Source of the DNA: Lucinisca nassula
Taxonomy: Eukaryota; Mollusca; Bivalvia; Lucinida; Lucinidae
NCBI GenBank assembly: GCA_963580285.1
Contig: OY757017.1
Span: 13,032,538 to 13,096,537, forward strand
Length of the DNA stretch: 64,000 nucleotides
Direction: 5' to 3'
Of the stretch, positions 19,735-31,426 are shown piece by piece (the stretch's first letter is position 1; every line of letters starts with the position of its first letter). Made by a program: the position numbers and the translations under genes. Below the pieces are notes generated by a model. It had not been told where the DNA came from. It saw only the letters and a program-made list of their open reading frames with translations, and ran no database searches.

Positions 19735-22455
19735 CACCCGTTACACCCGTTTCATTAGGATAACAGACTCGTGTCACGTGCCATTAGAATAACATATGCA
19801 TGTATTAGCACACCCATGTAATTAGGATAAGACACCCGTGTCATTAGGATATCGTCTGTGCCAGTAGGATAACACACGTGCCATTAAGATAACATCTGTG
19901 CCAATAGGATAACACAAGTGTCATCAGGATAACATCTGTGCCAGTAAGATAACACCCGTGCCATCAGGATAACATCTGTGTCAGAAGGATAACGCACGTG
20001 TCATCAGGATTACATCTGTGCCAATAGGATAACACGTGTCATAAGGATAACACACACTAGCCATTAGGATAACAAACCGTTGCAATAAGGATAACACACC
20101 CATGACATTAGCATGACACCCCGTGCCATTGCGATAACAGACCCGTGTCATAAGAATAACAGATCTGGGTCATTCGGCCCTCACACCCATGTCATTAGAA
20201 AAACACACCCATGTCATTAGGATAACACACCCGTGTCATTAGAGAACACACCCGTGTTATTAGGATAACACATCCGTGTCACTAGGATAACACCCCCGTG
20301 TCACTAGGATAACACCCCCGTGTCACTAGGGTAACACACCGTTTCATTAGGATAACACACCCCGCCATTAGGATAACACACCCGTTTCATTAGAATTACG
20401 CACCCGTGTCATAAGGATTACCCACCCGTGCCATTATGATCACAATCCGTGTTATTAGGATGACAGACCCGGATCACACATCTGTGCCTTAGGATAACAG
20501 ACTTGTGTCAACAGAATAACACCCCTTAGTCATTAAGCCCACACACCCGTGTCATAAGAATAACAACCCGCGTCATTTGGACAACTCACCCGTGTCATTA
20601 AGATCATACACCCGTGTCATTAGAATAACACACCCGTGTCATTAGAATAACACACCCGTGTCATTAGGATAAATAACACATGTCATTAAAATAACCGTGT
20701 CATTAGGACAATACACCCATGTCATTAGGCCTAAACACCCGTTCCATTAGGCCCATACAACCGTGTCATTAGAATAAAACACCCGCGTCATTAGGATAAC
20801 TCACTCTAGCCATTAGGATCACAGTCCGCTGTCATTAGAATAACACAGCCGTGTCATTAGGATAACTCACCCATGCTATTAGGATAACAGACCAGTGTCA
20901 TTAGAACAACGCACCCGTGCAATTAGGATAACATACCAGGTCATTAGGATCACTCATTCGTGCCATTGGATTAAACACCCGTGTCATTAGAATAACTTAT
21001 CCGTGTCATTAAGATAACGAACCCTTGTCACATGATAACACACCGTGTCATTAGGATAATACCCCCGTGTCATAAGAATACCAGAACCGTGCCACTAGGA
21101 TAACACACCGTGTTATCAGGATAACACACCCGTGTCACTAGGATAACACACCCGTGTCACTAGGATAACACACCGAGTTATTAAGATTATACACTGTCTC
21201 ATTTGGATAACACACCCGTGCCATTAGGACAACATACCAGTGTCATAAGGATAACACGCCCGTGTTATAAGAAAACACACCCAGGTCATTAGAAAATCAC
21301 ATCTGTATTATAAGGCTACTACACCCGTGTTATAAAGATAACAGACCCATGTTATAAGGATAACACACTCGGGTTATTATGATAACACAGACGTGTCATT
21401 AAGGTAACACCCCGTGCCATTAGGATAACATAGGCGTCTTATAAGGATAACACACCCGGCTCATAAAGTTTACAAACCCATATTATAAGGATAACACATC
21501 CGGGTCATTAGGATAACACGCCCATGTCATAAGGATAACATACCCGTGTCATTAAGATAACACATCCGTGTCATTAAGATAACAAACCCGTGCCGTTAGG
21601 ATAACATACCGGTGTCATTAAGATCATACACGCGTGTCATTAGGATAACATACCCGTGTCGTTAAGATAACACATCCGTGTCATTAAGATAACATACCCT
21701 AGCCTAAGGATAACATACCCGTGTCATTTAGATCATACACCCGTGTCATTAAGATAACATACCCGTGCCATTAAGATCATACACCCGTGTTATTAGGATA
21801 ATATGCCCGTGTCATTAGGATAGCATACCCGTGTCATCAGGATAACAACCGTGTCATTAGGATAACATACCCGTGTCATTAGGATACATGCCTGTGTCAT
21901 TAGGATAACATACCCGTGTCATTAGCATAACATACGCGTGTAAATAGGATAACGTACCTGTGACATTAGGATAACATACCCGTGGCATTAAGATAACATA
22001 CCCGTGGCATTAGGATAACATACCCGTGTCATTAGGATAACATACCCGTATCATGAAGATAAAATATCCGTGTCATGAGGATAAATACCTGTGTCATTAG
22101 GATAACGTATCTGTGTCATTAGGATAACATACCCGTGTCATTAAGATCATACATCCGTGTCATTAGGATAACATGCCCGTGTCATTTAGATCATACACCC
22201 GTGTCATTAAGATAACATACCCGTGTTATTAGGATAACATGCTCGTGTCATTAGGATAACCCACCCGTATCATTAGAATATCACACCTGTGACAACTGAA
22301 TAACATACCCGTGTCATTAGGTTGACACACCCGTGTCATAAGGATAACAGACCCTTGTCATTATGTTTACATACCCTACTATAAGGATAACACACCCGTG
22401 TAACTAGGATAACACACGTGTGCTATTAGGATAACATTTATGTGCCAATAGGATA
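19735..22455. repeat. Satellite with 22-bp unit
   Basis: The unit reads approximately ACACCCGTGTCATTAGGATA plus AC, and about 120 copies stand head to tail over 2.7 kb. Many units have substitutions, short deletions or a CATACCC variant, which becomes more frequent after about 21600. There are no unique spacers between units, so it is not a CRISPR array. No frame stays open through it. Confidence 0.95.
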
Positions 22456-22574
22456 ATATTAGGATATTTCTCCCAGTGTGGACGGAGGCTGCGAAGATTT
22501 CTTTCACACCATGATTTTATCCACTCTGTTGTTTATTTCGCCATGATTTCATTCACACCCACGTTACGCTGGTA

Positions 22575-22717
22575 CCCAGCAGGCACACGTCGCTAGGGCA
22601 ACGTCACATCAACGTCGGTGCACGACGTTGCACCCACGTAGATGTGACGTTGCATAAACGTCATGACGTTGCACTGACGTCGATATGACGTTACAATCAC
22701 GTCATGTGCCTGCTGGG
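22575..22717. mobile_element. 143-bp MITE with CCCAGCAGGCAC ends
   Basis: Perfect 12-bp terminal inverted repeats CCCAGCAGGCAC and GTGCCTGCTGGG. The interior is a series of ACGTC, ACGTTG and TGACGT words in both directions. Small elements of this pattern are known from many invertebrates. Confidence 0.85.
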
Positions 22718-22871
22718 AATGATTTTAGTAACACCGTCGTTTTGGTTATCGCAAGATTTCTTTCAAACCATTCTTTATTTCAATGGCATGACTTAATTAA
22801 ATAAAGCCTACTATAGACTTTCCTTTCTGCCACTAATATAAATTAGCATACCTATGTTATAAATGATTCAC

Positions 22872-23098
22872 TAACCCATTTAGTACCAGAAACCCCAAAA
22901 CGGGTACCCTGGCAAACAGTGCAGGCCCAGATCAGACGCCGCAGAACGCGACGTTTGATCAGGGCCTATACTATTTGCAAAAAGTTCAGCCATTTTCCAA
23001 ATAAATTTTGAAGAAAACAAAACCTGACACCCCTAAATTTTGAAATCGACTCCTGTTATATATAAGGAGGAAGATTCCATTTGGTACAAAAAGGGTTA
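22872..23098. mobile_element. Hairpin element, family A
   Basis: Ends TAACCCATTTAGTACC and GGTACAAAAAGGGTTA. The core hairpin (CAGACGCCGC...GCGACGTTTGATC) has a few unpaired positions. It lies 12 bp from a family C element. Confidence 0.88.
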
Positions 23099-23109
23099 AG
23101 TAGAATAAG

Positions 23110-23390
23110 ACATCACGAAAACACGCCTATACAATTTTGCCCCTTTGAGCCCCACTTTTATACAGTAAAACTGGGGTTTCCGGGTGTATACCTTATTTTT
23201 CTTATTTCTGCTCTAAAATATAGATTGTGGGTACTCGTTAGAACCGCCTCGATGAGGCGGTTCTAACGAGTGCCCACACTCTATATTTTGAGCAGAAATA
23301 AGTAAAATATCACAATTTTTCATCATAAAATTTTCATTTTTTTCGACGATAAAGGTGGCAATGTATTTGTATAGGCGTGTTTGCGTAATG
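23110..23390. mobile_element. Hairpin element, family C
   Basis: Ends ATCACGAAAACACGCCTAT and ATAGGCGTGTTTGCGTAAT. The central palindrome is at 23217-23286 with GCCTCGATGAGGC at its turn. Confidence 0.88.
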
Positions 23391-24060
23391 AGTACGCCTG
23401 AAATATTCTGGTTAGCAGATATTCTTCTGTTGATTGCTGCGCAAATATTTTGCATAGGGATGCTTCTATGATATATAGGCAAATTATGGCAGTGAAGGTC
23501 AGGTCGACACGAACCAAATCTTATCCTGCAGAACGTTGAGTTTAATGACTCCGCATTTCATATGTATTCCATATATGGTATTTGATTTGACGAGTGACCT
23601 GGAAAAAATGCTATTTTTATCTCTTGCGCGATAAAAAAATGATAGACCGCCAACTTAAATTTCCACATGCACGCACATTCTTGTGCAGAGGTGTCCAATT
23701 AATGAACATGTCATCTAAGATGGCGATTATCTGTCTCTTCTAAGACAATTTTCAGACGCAATGCTGCAATTACAGGTAAACTAGTTCACCAACATGCGAC
23801 AAATTGACTTTTCAACTTTATACATTTTGTACTTAATGGAATTTTCCGCCATATAGGCTACATATAGCAGGTTGTGGGTGACAGGTCATCTTAATCAAAG
23901 CAGTGAGAGTACCGGTGGGTCCGTTTTCTCTTAGTGTAGATTGGGAAAATGGGCCTTAACTGGGAGTTAGACTGTTTCGTTTTACCCATAAAAAATCTGT
24001 ACTCTAAGCAAATCGTCTAGACCCTGATCGGTGTCTACCTTTTAAATCCGTGTACTGTAA
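23391..24060. other. Unassigned, with short dispersed repeat K
   Basis: From about 23905 a word ACCGGTGGGTC followed by TGTAGRYTGGGAAAA recurs near 49578-49940 and, inverted, near 61665-61730 and 45405-45445. The rest is unassigned. Confidence 0.4.
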
Positions 24061-24127
24061 GCAAACAGTGTAGACCCTGATCAGACGCCGCGTTCTGCGG
24101 CGTCTGATCTGGGCCTGCACCGTTTGC
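24061..24127. repeat. Free-standing core hairpin of family A
   Basis: GCAAACAGTGTAGACCC at the left pairs with GGGCCTGCACCGTTTGC at the right, and GATCAGACGCCGC pairs with GCGGCGTCTGATC around a short turn. The outer shell of family A (AACCC...GGGTT) is absent. A partial left arm also occurs just upstream at about 24008. Confidence 0.85.
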
Positions 24128-24172
24128 CAAGCCCAACCCATGATTCCAGCTAAGATTTTACAGATAGATGTA

Positions 24173-24447
24173 AGCCCCCGCCCATAGGGGCTTGAAGAAA
24201 GATATGGGCTGCATGATGCTTCCACGCAGAGCTGAATCCGGCCCGCTCACTAGTACTGGTAAATCGCTTAGAGGATCTAAGCCTGTCCAGGCTTATAAAC
24301 CCCATTGGTTTCATTGGGCGACAGGGCTTGAGATGTCATTTCATCTCAATGTCGAGTAAAAGTCCCACAAAATTGGAAGCAACGTCTCCAAAATGACCTT
24401 TACAGTGTTGACGGGGACGTTAAACCTCAAATCAAACAAACAAACAG
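24173..24447 (+). mobile_element. SINE family S
   Basis: Full-length copy: 5' GCCCCCGCCCATAGGGGCTT, 3' CTCAAATCAAACAAACAAAC. Confidence 0.88.
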
Positions 24448-24615
24448 ATACATGTAACCCATCAACGGATCCCGCTGACCTCACTGCGATAAAATTCTTT
24501 AAATAACTTACATGGGTTTCGATAATCACGTGGACTCCAGCACTAACAGGAGTTTTGTCCTTATAACTTTGGGTCGATTGGTAAACAGTCGACATAAAAA
24601 TGTATTTTGAAAATC

Positions 24616-26633
24616 CATTACGATTACACATCCGTGAGACAAAGTGCGTTTTTTTCATATCTCAAAAATGATTTTTTTTTCACGAAAATTTATGATATTT
24701 TCCTTATTTATACTTCAAACCTAGGTTGTAGGTGCTCGTTAGAACCGCCTCAATGAGGCGGCTCTAACGAGTACCAACAACCTATGGAGTGGAACAGAGA
24801 TAAGAAAACCAGTGCTTCAGCTGAAGTGCACGACCCGCCGGATGCTTTTAGCTTTATGGGTGTTACCATATATGGGTATGGCGGCCATTTTGGTCATGTG
24901 ACCTGGACCTAAAACGGTTCCCCCAATAAATGCGTCTTATCGTAAGGAGCAAAAATATATCTTATACTTTAGTACTGTATTCTGAATCGTTTGCAGGATA
25001 AAATGCATTCTCACTTTTCCAATACAAAGGCATATGTGTCAAAGGCACAAAGAAGGTCAAAGTCAACCCAGGGTCACCATTTTAGCAATTTATGATGGGC
25101 CTACGTCCCATATGTTATTTATCAAGTTTCGTGGAAATCTGCCCAGTGGTTCTGGAGAATACTTTTTTTGAAGGGTTTTTACCATATATGGCTTGGCGGC
25201 CATTTTTTGTCATGTGACCTGGACCCCATGAGCAAATTTTGGTTCCCCCCATCCCATAGAGGCTCCATATGAAATTTGACTTCAATCGGCCCAACGGTTT
25301 CCGAGGAGAAGCAGTTCGAAAATTTTCAAATTTTTCGCCTCGGCCAGGCTATACTAAATGGAATGTAATATTTCGCAAGTTCATTGGTTAGATCTCATTG
25401 ATAACTATCGGTATGCCAAAAATTGTTTAAATATTCCAAGCGGTTAAGTCACTATCACCAATTTTCACAAACGGGTTACGGACGGACAGACAGACAGACC
25501 ATATATGGCTTGGCGGCCATTTTGGTCATGTGACCTGGACCCCATGAGTAAATTTTGGTTTCCCCCATCCCATAGGGGCTCCATATGAAGTTTGACTTCA
25601 ATCGGCCCAACGGTTTCCGAGACGAAGCAGTTCGAAAATTTTCACATTTTTCGCCTCGGCGAGGCTATACTAAATGGAATGTAATATTTCGCAAGTTCAT
25701 TGGTTAGATCTCATTGATATCTATCAGTATGCCAAAAATTGTTTAAATATTCCAAGCGGTTAAGTAACTATCACCAATTTTCACAAACGGGTTACGGACG
25801 GACAGACAGACAGACCATATATGGCTTGGCGGCCATTTTGGTCATGTGACCTGGACCCCATGAGCAAATTTTGGTTTCCCCCATCCCATAGAGGCTCCAT
25901 ATGAAATTTGACTTCAGTCGGCCCAACGGTTTCCGAGGAGAAGCAGTTCGAAAATTTTCACATTTTTCGCCTCGGCGAGGCTATACTAAATGGAATGTAA
26001 TATTTCGCAAGTTCATTGGTTAGATCTCATTGATATCTATCAGTATGCCAAAATTTTTTCAAATATTCCAAGCGGTTAAGTCACTATCACCAATTTTCAC
26101 AAACGGGTTACGGACGGACAGACAGACAGACCATATATGGCTTGGCGGCCAGTTTGGTCATGTGACCTGGACCCCATGAGCAAATTTTGGTTTCCCCCAT
26201 CCCATAGAGGCTCCATATGAAATTTGACTTCAATCGGCCCAACGGTTTCCGAGGAGAAGCAGTTCGAAAATTTTCACATTTTTCGCCTCGGCGAGGCTAT
26301 ACTAAATGGAATGTAATATTTCGCAAGTTCATTGGTTAGATCTCATTGATATCTATCAGTATGCCAAAAATTGTTTAAATATTCCAAGCGGTTAAGTCAC
26401 TATCACCAATTTTCACAAACGGGTTACGGACGGACAGACAGAATGACAGACTGACAGACTTACAGAATGACAGACTGACAGAATGACACGGTGATTTTAG
26501 GGCACTTAGAAAATCAACCTACTTCAGTCGGTCGCTTTTTCTGCGGGTCGTGCAATTAATGTTTACCCTGTAAACGCCAGTTTTCTCTATATAAAATGGG
26601 GTTTAGAGGGGTGTTCATTTCACGGATGTGTGA
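24616..26633. mobile_element. Hairpin element family C, split by family D
   Basis: The left piece, 24616-24808, has the outer end ATTACGATTACACATCCGTG and the whole central palindrome (24723-24785). The right piece, 26556-26633, continues the expected family C sequence (TTTACCCTGTAAAC...GGGGTTTAGAGGGGTG) to the matching end CACGGATGTGTGAG. A complete family D element sits between, so family C was here first. Confidence 0.82.
24809..26555. mobile_element. Tandem-array element family D, four-unit copy
   Basis: Inverted relative to the copy at 17378-18471. It begins CCAGTGCTTCAGCTGAAG, then TGCACGACCCGCC, and ends GCGGGTCGTGCAATT. Four units of 315-318 bp start near 25181, 25498, 25816 and 26131. 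Each has CCATATATGGCTTGGCGG, a GCCTCGGCGAGGC palindrome and GGACGGACAGACAGACAG. The last unit runs into a degenerate (GACAGAAT)n stretch. No coding sequence. Confidence 0.88.
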
Positions 26634-26956
26634 GCTATTTGCAAAACAGGCCCTGATTAGATGCCGCAGATTTGCGATCTGAAGCGTCTGTTATCAGCCT
26701 GCGCTGTTTGCTAAGATCTCGTTTCAGCGTTTCCTGGGCAAATATGGGTGAAAAATATTCTGCCTTGTTGAGGCGTTTCTTACGTGTACCACCTGTTTTG
26801 CCTGCTACACAGTCCCACGAGATATTACGAGAGGTACCAGCCTGTCATCGGTTGAACATGAAATTGCCTGACATCATAACACAGAGTGCGCCGGTTTGCA
26901 GGTTGCTGCATTGCTGAGTCGGGATAACAACAACTCGTGTTAAGGTTTTTCCTTAT
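26634..26956. other. Diverged core hairpin and unassigned sequence
   Basis: 26641-26714 is a worn family A core (GCAAAACAGGCCCTGATTAG to CAGCCTGCGCTGTTTGC). The rest to 26956 is unassigned. Confidence 0.5.
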
Positions 26957-27005
26957 TTTATGTATGTATGTATGTATGTATGTATGTATGTATGTATGTA
27001 TGTAT
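26957..27005. repeat. (TATG)n microsatellite
   Basis: About eleven ATGT units, ending at the left terminus of the foldback element. Confidence 0.92.
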
Positions 27006-28623
27006 GGAAACGACAATTTAACATAGTGTTTATTGCATTTCGAATTATGAAAATCATTTTGTATCTAAATAAAAGATGTTAAGATATACTTATTTGTCAT
27101 CTTTTCCCAAATATGTATTTTGACATCACATTGTGTTTCTGAAGATCTTTCGAGAATTTATCTCTTGTTTTCTATTTATATGTGGTCATTTTAGAAAGAA
27201 TAAATTATTATTCTGGAACTTAAATTAAAAGCAAAGCACAATCAGGCAATGTTTTGAAGACAAGAACCATAACTCTGACTTTACTATTTTCGGAATTATG
27301 GCTCTTAGTACAATGAAAACAGTGGTTTTAACAGAAATGCAAAGCGACCTGCAGAAGAAAAGAACCATAACTCCTACTTGTCTTCTTTCGGAATAATGGC
27401 CCATATTGACAATGAGAGCAGTGATTTTTAACAGAAATGCAAAACGATGTGCAGAAAACAAGGACCCTAATTCTGGCTCATAACTTCTTTTGAAAATATG
27501 ACCCTTTGAAAAACAAAAACAGTGGTTTTAGTTATTCCTTTGGTTACCTTATAACGGTCTCAAACATTTTGAAGAAAATGTACAGAATAGAAGAGACGGC
27601 AATGATCAGGAATCGATACAATTAACCCACAGCTCCCATCAGAGACACCCAGCTCTGCATGGAAGCATCATGCTGCCTATCTATTTCTTCAAGTCCCGAT
27701 GGGCGGGGGCCGTCGTATACGCCCTGTAACTTGAAAACGAGTTGAGATGTTTTCATAAAACTTTTCTGAAATGTAAAGCCTCCTGAGACGATGTACAAAA
27801 GACAAGAACCATTAATCTGGTTTTGCTACTTTTAAAATGAAAATCTCAAATTACAGAATAGCATTGGGAAATGACAAAAGTAACCATTTAAAAGTGCTCA
27901 AAGGGTCATAACTCACGAAATGAGGAAATATTAATTATGGGTCTTGAATTCCTGATCTGCATCTCGTCTTAAGGTGCTTTGATTTCTGTACAAAACCACT
28001 ACTTTCGATGTTAAATGGGCCATAATTCCAGAAAGTAGTGAAGTCAGAGTGTTCCTGTCTTTTGCACATCTACTTCGTCCAATGATAACCTTTAGTTCTT
28101 TAAAGTTTGATGAAAGTATATCAAACAGTTTTAAAGTTACATGACAGTCACAGGAAATAACGGAAACCACTGTTGTCATTGTCCAAAGGGCCATACGCCA
28201 AAAGAAGTAAAGCCAAAGTTATGACCCTTGTCTTCTTCAAATTGCTTAATTATGCTTAGCATTTCTGCAAAAATAAGATAACTGAAGCATTTCTGAATAG
28301 ATAGATCGTTTTCATTGTTCAAAGGGCAATACTTAAGAAAGTAGTAAAGCCACAGTTATGGTTCTTGTCTCTTGCACATAGCTTAATGACGCTGGAATTT
28401 CATTTGAAATTTTTAAGGATAATGGGTGTTTTATTTTAAAATGACCGCTTATATATAGATAACATAAGATAAATTCCAAAAGATTTTGAGAAATATAATG
28501 CCATGTCAAAATATATTTTTGGAAGAAGAGGACATATAAGTGTATCTCAACATTTTTTATTTAGCTATAAAATGTTTTTCTTAATTCGAAATGCAATAAA
28601 TACTATGTTAAATTGTCGTTTCC
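27006..28623. mobile_element. 1.6-kb foldback element, family I
   Basis: The ends are complementary: GGAAACGACAATTTAACATA at the left and TATGTTAAATTGTCGTTTCC at the right, and homology continues inward for roughly 200 bp with gaps. Inside each arm are diverged tandem units of about 115 bp with the words GACAAGAACCATAACTCTG, CGGAATTATGGC and AACAGTGGTTTTAACAGAAA. Those in the left half point one way and those in the right half the other. The centre (27590-27760) includes a 5' fragment of SINE S at 27650-27711. No protein is encoded. Confidence 0.8.
27650..27711 (-). mobile_element. SINE family S, 5' fragment
   Basis: The end part CAGCTCTGCATGGAAGCATC to GATGGGCGGGGGC is present; the tail is missing. 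It lies near the centre of the foldback element. Confidence 0.7.
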
Positions 28624-28659
28624 ATACATACTTATAATAAATATACATCTCGAGATCAA

Positions 28660-28940
28660 GCCCCCGCCCATAGGGGCTTGAAGAAATTATATGGGCTGCA
28701 TGATGCTTCCACGTAGAGCTGATTCTGGCCCGCACACTAGTACTGGTAAACCGTTTAGAGGATCTAAGCCGACCGTCCATACTAATAAACCCGATTGGTT
28801 TCATTGGGCGACAGGGCTTGAGATGTCATTTCATCTCAATGTCGGGTAAAAGTCCCACAAAATTGGAAGCAACGTCTCCAAAATGACCTTTACAGTGTTG
28901 ACGGGGACGTTAAACCTCAAATCAAACAAACAAAACAAAC
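28660..28940 (+). mobile_element. SINE family S
   Basis: Full-length copy: 5' GCCCCCGCCCATAGGGGCTT and 3' tail CAAATCAAACAAACAAAACA. It lies 36 bp from the end of the foldback element. Confidence 0.88.
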
Positions 28941-28985
28941 ATCCCGAGATCATCTAACAATAAATATGCAGAAACAAGTTTATAA

Positions 28986-29234
28986 GTGAAGATATTTCTC
29001 TTCACTCTTTACACACCGTACAACCGGCTGCGTCGAAGGCAGATTACTGTCTCCAAGACAGATCACGGAAAACGTTTCATAGAAAGGGTAGGTGAATTTT
29101 TTTTTGTTTGTATAAATCGAGAAGGTAATCTGTTGACTTTTGCTGCTATTGGAGAAGAAACTAAATGCCTGGAGATACCGCAGCAACATTCTGACTATAT
29201 TTCAAAGCCGGATAAGGCTTTTCCAGTTCGTTGA
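28986..29234 (+). other. Open frame of 82 codons, function unknown
   Basis: It starts at an ATG just outside the inverted duplication and extends into the 460-bp segment found only in the left arm. There is no recognised domain, signal peptide or repeat in the peptide. The part from about residue 35 has plausible composition (GEFFFVCINREGNLLTFAAI), but that alone is weak evidence. It could be chance or an exon-like relic. Confidence 0.2.
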
Positions 29235-29696
29235 AAAATATTTTCATTGAAAATTTTATGAATTTTTATTTTCTGCGTCAAGTGTACGTCTACGGAACAA
29301 AATATGTTAAATTCAATTGCTCATGCTAAAACTATGATTATGCAGCAGCCTTTCTGCCAAATTGGAAAGTATAACTCGGTTAAATAAACAAACTACGCCC
29401 CACTAAAGAGACCAGGTGTCCAAATAAATGCTGTCTCTAACTCCAGATTGTTTTTTTATACGACTGTCCACAAACACAAACCAGAGATTTCGAAGGCTTA
29501 CATAGATGACAGATCAGGATTTCGGTTACATCTTCAATAACGACGAATTCTGGATGACTTAACACCAGCAACTTCGGTGGAAACAATTTCATGCTAGTTC
29601 CAGGGTATTACTTGTAATAATGCTGCAATTGAGTAGCATAGAGGCTGCTCTATAACCACTTATATTTCCTGTCAACACACAAATTGTGCAATCAGT

Positions 29697-29872
29697 AGAA
29701 GCCTCCGTGGTGTAGTGGTTATGCTACTTCCTTGTAAATCAGGATTCGTGGGATCGATCCCGGGCTTCTCCAGACTTTCGGATGTGTCTTTAAACCGAGG
29801 TCGCGCCTCCTTAGGTGACCTTAGCTGTTAGAGAGCATACAACTCTTTCTCTCTCACTCTCTTAATGTGCAG
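29697..29872 (+). mobile_element. tRNA-derived SINE in the left arm
   Basis: The tRNA-like head has GAAGCC pairing with GGCTTC at its ends, an A-box-like TGGTGTAGTGGTTATG and a B-box-like GGGATCGATCCC. A body with TTTCGGATGTGTCTTTAAAC follows, and then a CTCT-rich tail. The mirrored copy is in the right arm. Confidence 0.82.
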
Positions 29873-30279
29873 TCAGTAAAACATATGAGGCGTTATTTGT
29901 TTAATTTTCTTCTGCCTGTACTTTTTCTTTCCTAGATGTCACACGACTCAGCGATTTCTGTGTTGTAACTAGTTCGGAATTCGATATTGAAAGTAAACAG
30001 CTGACGTTCATGTGAATATCTGGTTGTGCTGTTTTTTAACATCAAACGCCATGTATTTTTATTGCACGAACAAGGTTGCACAATGCAATAATGAACATTA
30101 AATAGGTCGTTACGCAAACGGTGCAGGGGCGACCATGTACAACAAGATGGTACGCGCGTCTGTATTAACCAATTCAGTACCAGAAACTCCTAAAGAGGTA
30201 CCTTTGCAAACAGTGCAGGCTCAGATCAGACACTTCAGAATGCAAACGGTGCAGAGGCGACCATGTACAACACGATGGT

Positions 30280-30580
30280 TTGTTTGTTTGTTTGTTTGTT
30301 TGATTTGAGGTTCAACGTCCCCGTCAACACTGTAAAGGTCATTTTGGAGACGTTGCTTCCAATTTTGTGGGACTTTTACCCGACATTGAGATGAAATTAC
30401 ATCTCAAGCCCTGTCGCCCAATGAAACCAATAGGGTTAATAGCATGGACGGTCCGGCTCGCACTGCGGTTCCTGGACAGGCTTAGATCCTCTAAGCCGTT
30501 TACCAGTACTAGTATGCGGGCCGGATTCAGCTCTTCGTGGAAGCATCGTGCAACCCATATATTTCTTCAAGCCCCTATGA
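30280..30580 (-). mobile_element. SINE family S inserted in the left arm only
   Basis: Tail (TTTG)n at the left, 5' end CTTCAAGCCCCTATG at the right. The words ACAACACGATGG and ACAACAAGATGG flank it, consistent with a target duplication. It is absent from the right arm, so it inserted after the inverted duplication formed or was lost from the other arm. Confidence 0.82.
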
Positions 30581-30604
30581 CAACAAGATGGTACGTGCGT
30601 CTGT

Positions 30605-30833
30605 ATTAACCAATTCAGTACCAGAAACCCCTAAACAGGTACCTTTGCAACCAGTGCAGGCCCAGATCAGACGCTTCAGAATGCGGTAATGATTAGGGCC
30701 TACACTGCTTGTTAAACGCTGAACCATTTTCTGAATAAATTCTGAAGACAAAACAGCCTGACACCCCTAAATATCGAAATTGACTCCTGCCATATATAAG
30801 GTGGAAGATTCCATTTGGTACAAAAAGGGTTAA
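30605..30833. mobile_element. Hairpin element family A, left arm
   Basis: Ends TTAACCAATTCAGTACC and GGTACAAAAAGGGTTAA. Its core is less perfect than in other copies. It is mirrored by 31883-32116. Confidence 0.8.
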
Positions 30834-30927
30834 CTTTAATTCACTCGGCGCCGCTTGTGGGTTATATTCCCGAACAAAACAAGAGCCATAATCTGAGTAA
30901 CACTGAGGCTGTGGTTCTCATCACGTT

Positions 30928-31195
30928 AAGTCCATGTAATGAACACCCCTCTACAAATTGCTTATATAGAAAAAACCTTTTTTTACAGGGGGACACATTA
31001 TTTTTCTTATTTCTGTTTAAAGGCATAGGTTTTGGGTTCTCGTCATACCTTCTCAATGCAAATGTCCTAACGAGCACCCTCAACATATGTTTGGAGTATA
31101 GAAAAGAAAAAAATATCACAATTTTTCACCAGAATATACCGTTTTGGAGGTATGAAAGAAAGCACTATATTACACGGCTGTGTTATCGTAATGTG
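30928..31195. mobile_element. Hairpin element family C in the spacer of the inverted duplication
   Basis: Ends GTCCATGTAATGAACACCCC and CACGGCTGTGTTATCGTAAT. The central palindrome is worn (CTCGTCATACC against GTCCTAACGAGC). Confidence 0.75.
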
Positions 31196-31426
31196 ATCTG
31201 TTTGTGTAGCTTTGCAGTTTAGTTTAGCACTTGTTATGTGCAGTGCTCCATGTTAGTGTGGCTGAATCAAATAATATTGAAAACTAGCGTACTACTTTCC
31301 TCTATATTTGGCATTATGACTTTTTTTTTACGTTTCACTAAAATGAAATAGTAAACTCTACAAGTTGGTCCGTGTTTGAATGGAAAAAACTTCTTTAGTA
31401 TGATTTAACATGATGATAGTAATAAT

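Larger units (their letters stand above)
29012..30867. repeat. Left arm of a 3.8-kb inverted duplication
   Basis: It is complementary to 31856-32840. Matching words run from the outer end (CACACCGTACAACCGG) through the SINE at 29697 and the family A hairpin to the inner end (GAATTCACTCGGCGCCGC-like). This arm is longer because it holds about 460 bp absent from the other arm (about 29095-29555), a 127-bp local duplication (about 30114-30277) and a family S SINE. Confidence 0.85.

Noticed and set aside
19735..22455. CRISPR-like array of short repeats
   Set aside because: The 22-bp units are contiguous with no unique spacers, and the setting is eukaryotic transposon-rich DNA. It is a satellite.
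19735..22455. Resemblance of TTAGGATAACA to part of a homing endonuclease site
   Set aside because: Only a few bases match, and the rest of the unit differs. It is chance within a satellite.
29697..29772. A functional tRNA gene
   Set aside because: It pairs well at its ends but is followed by a SINE body and is duplicated in the opposite arm at 32.54-32.62 kb.
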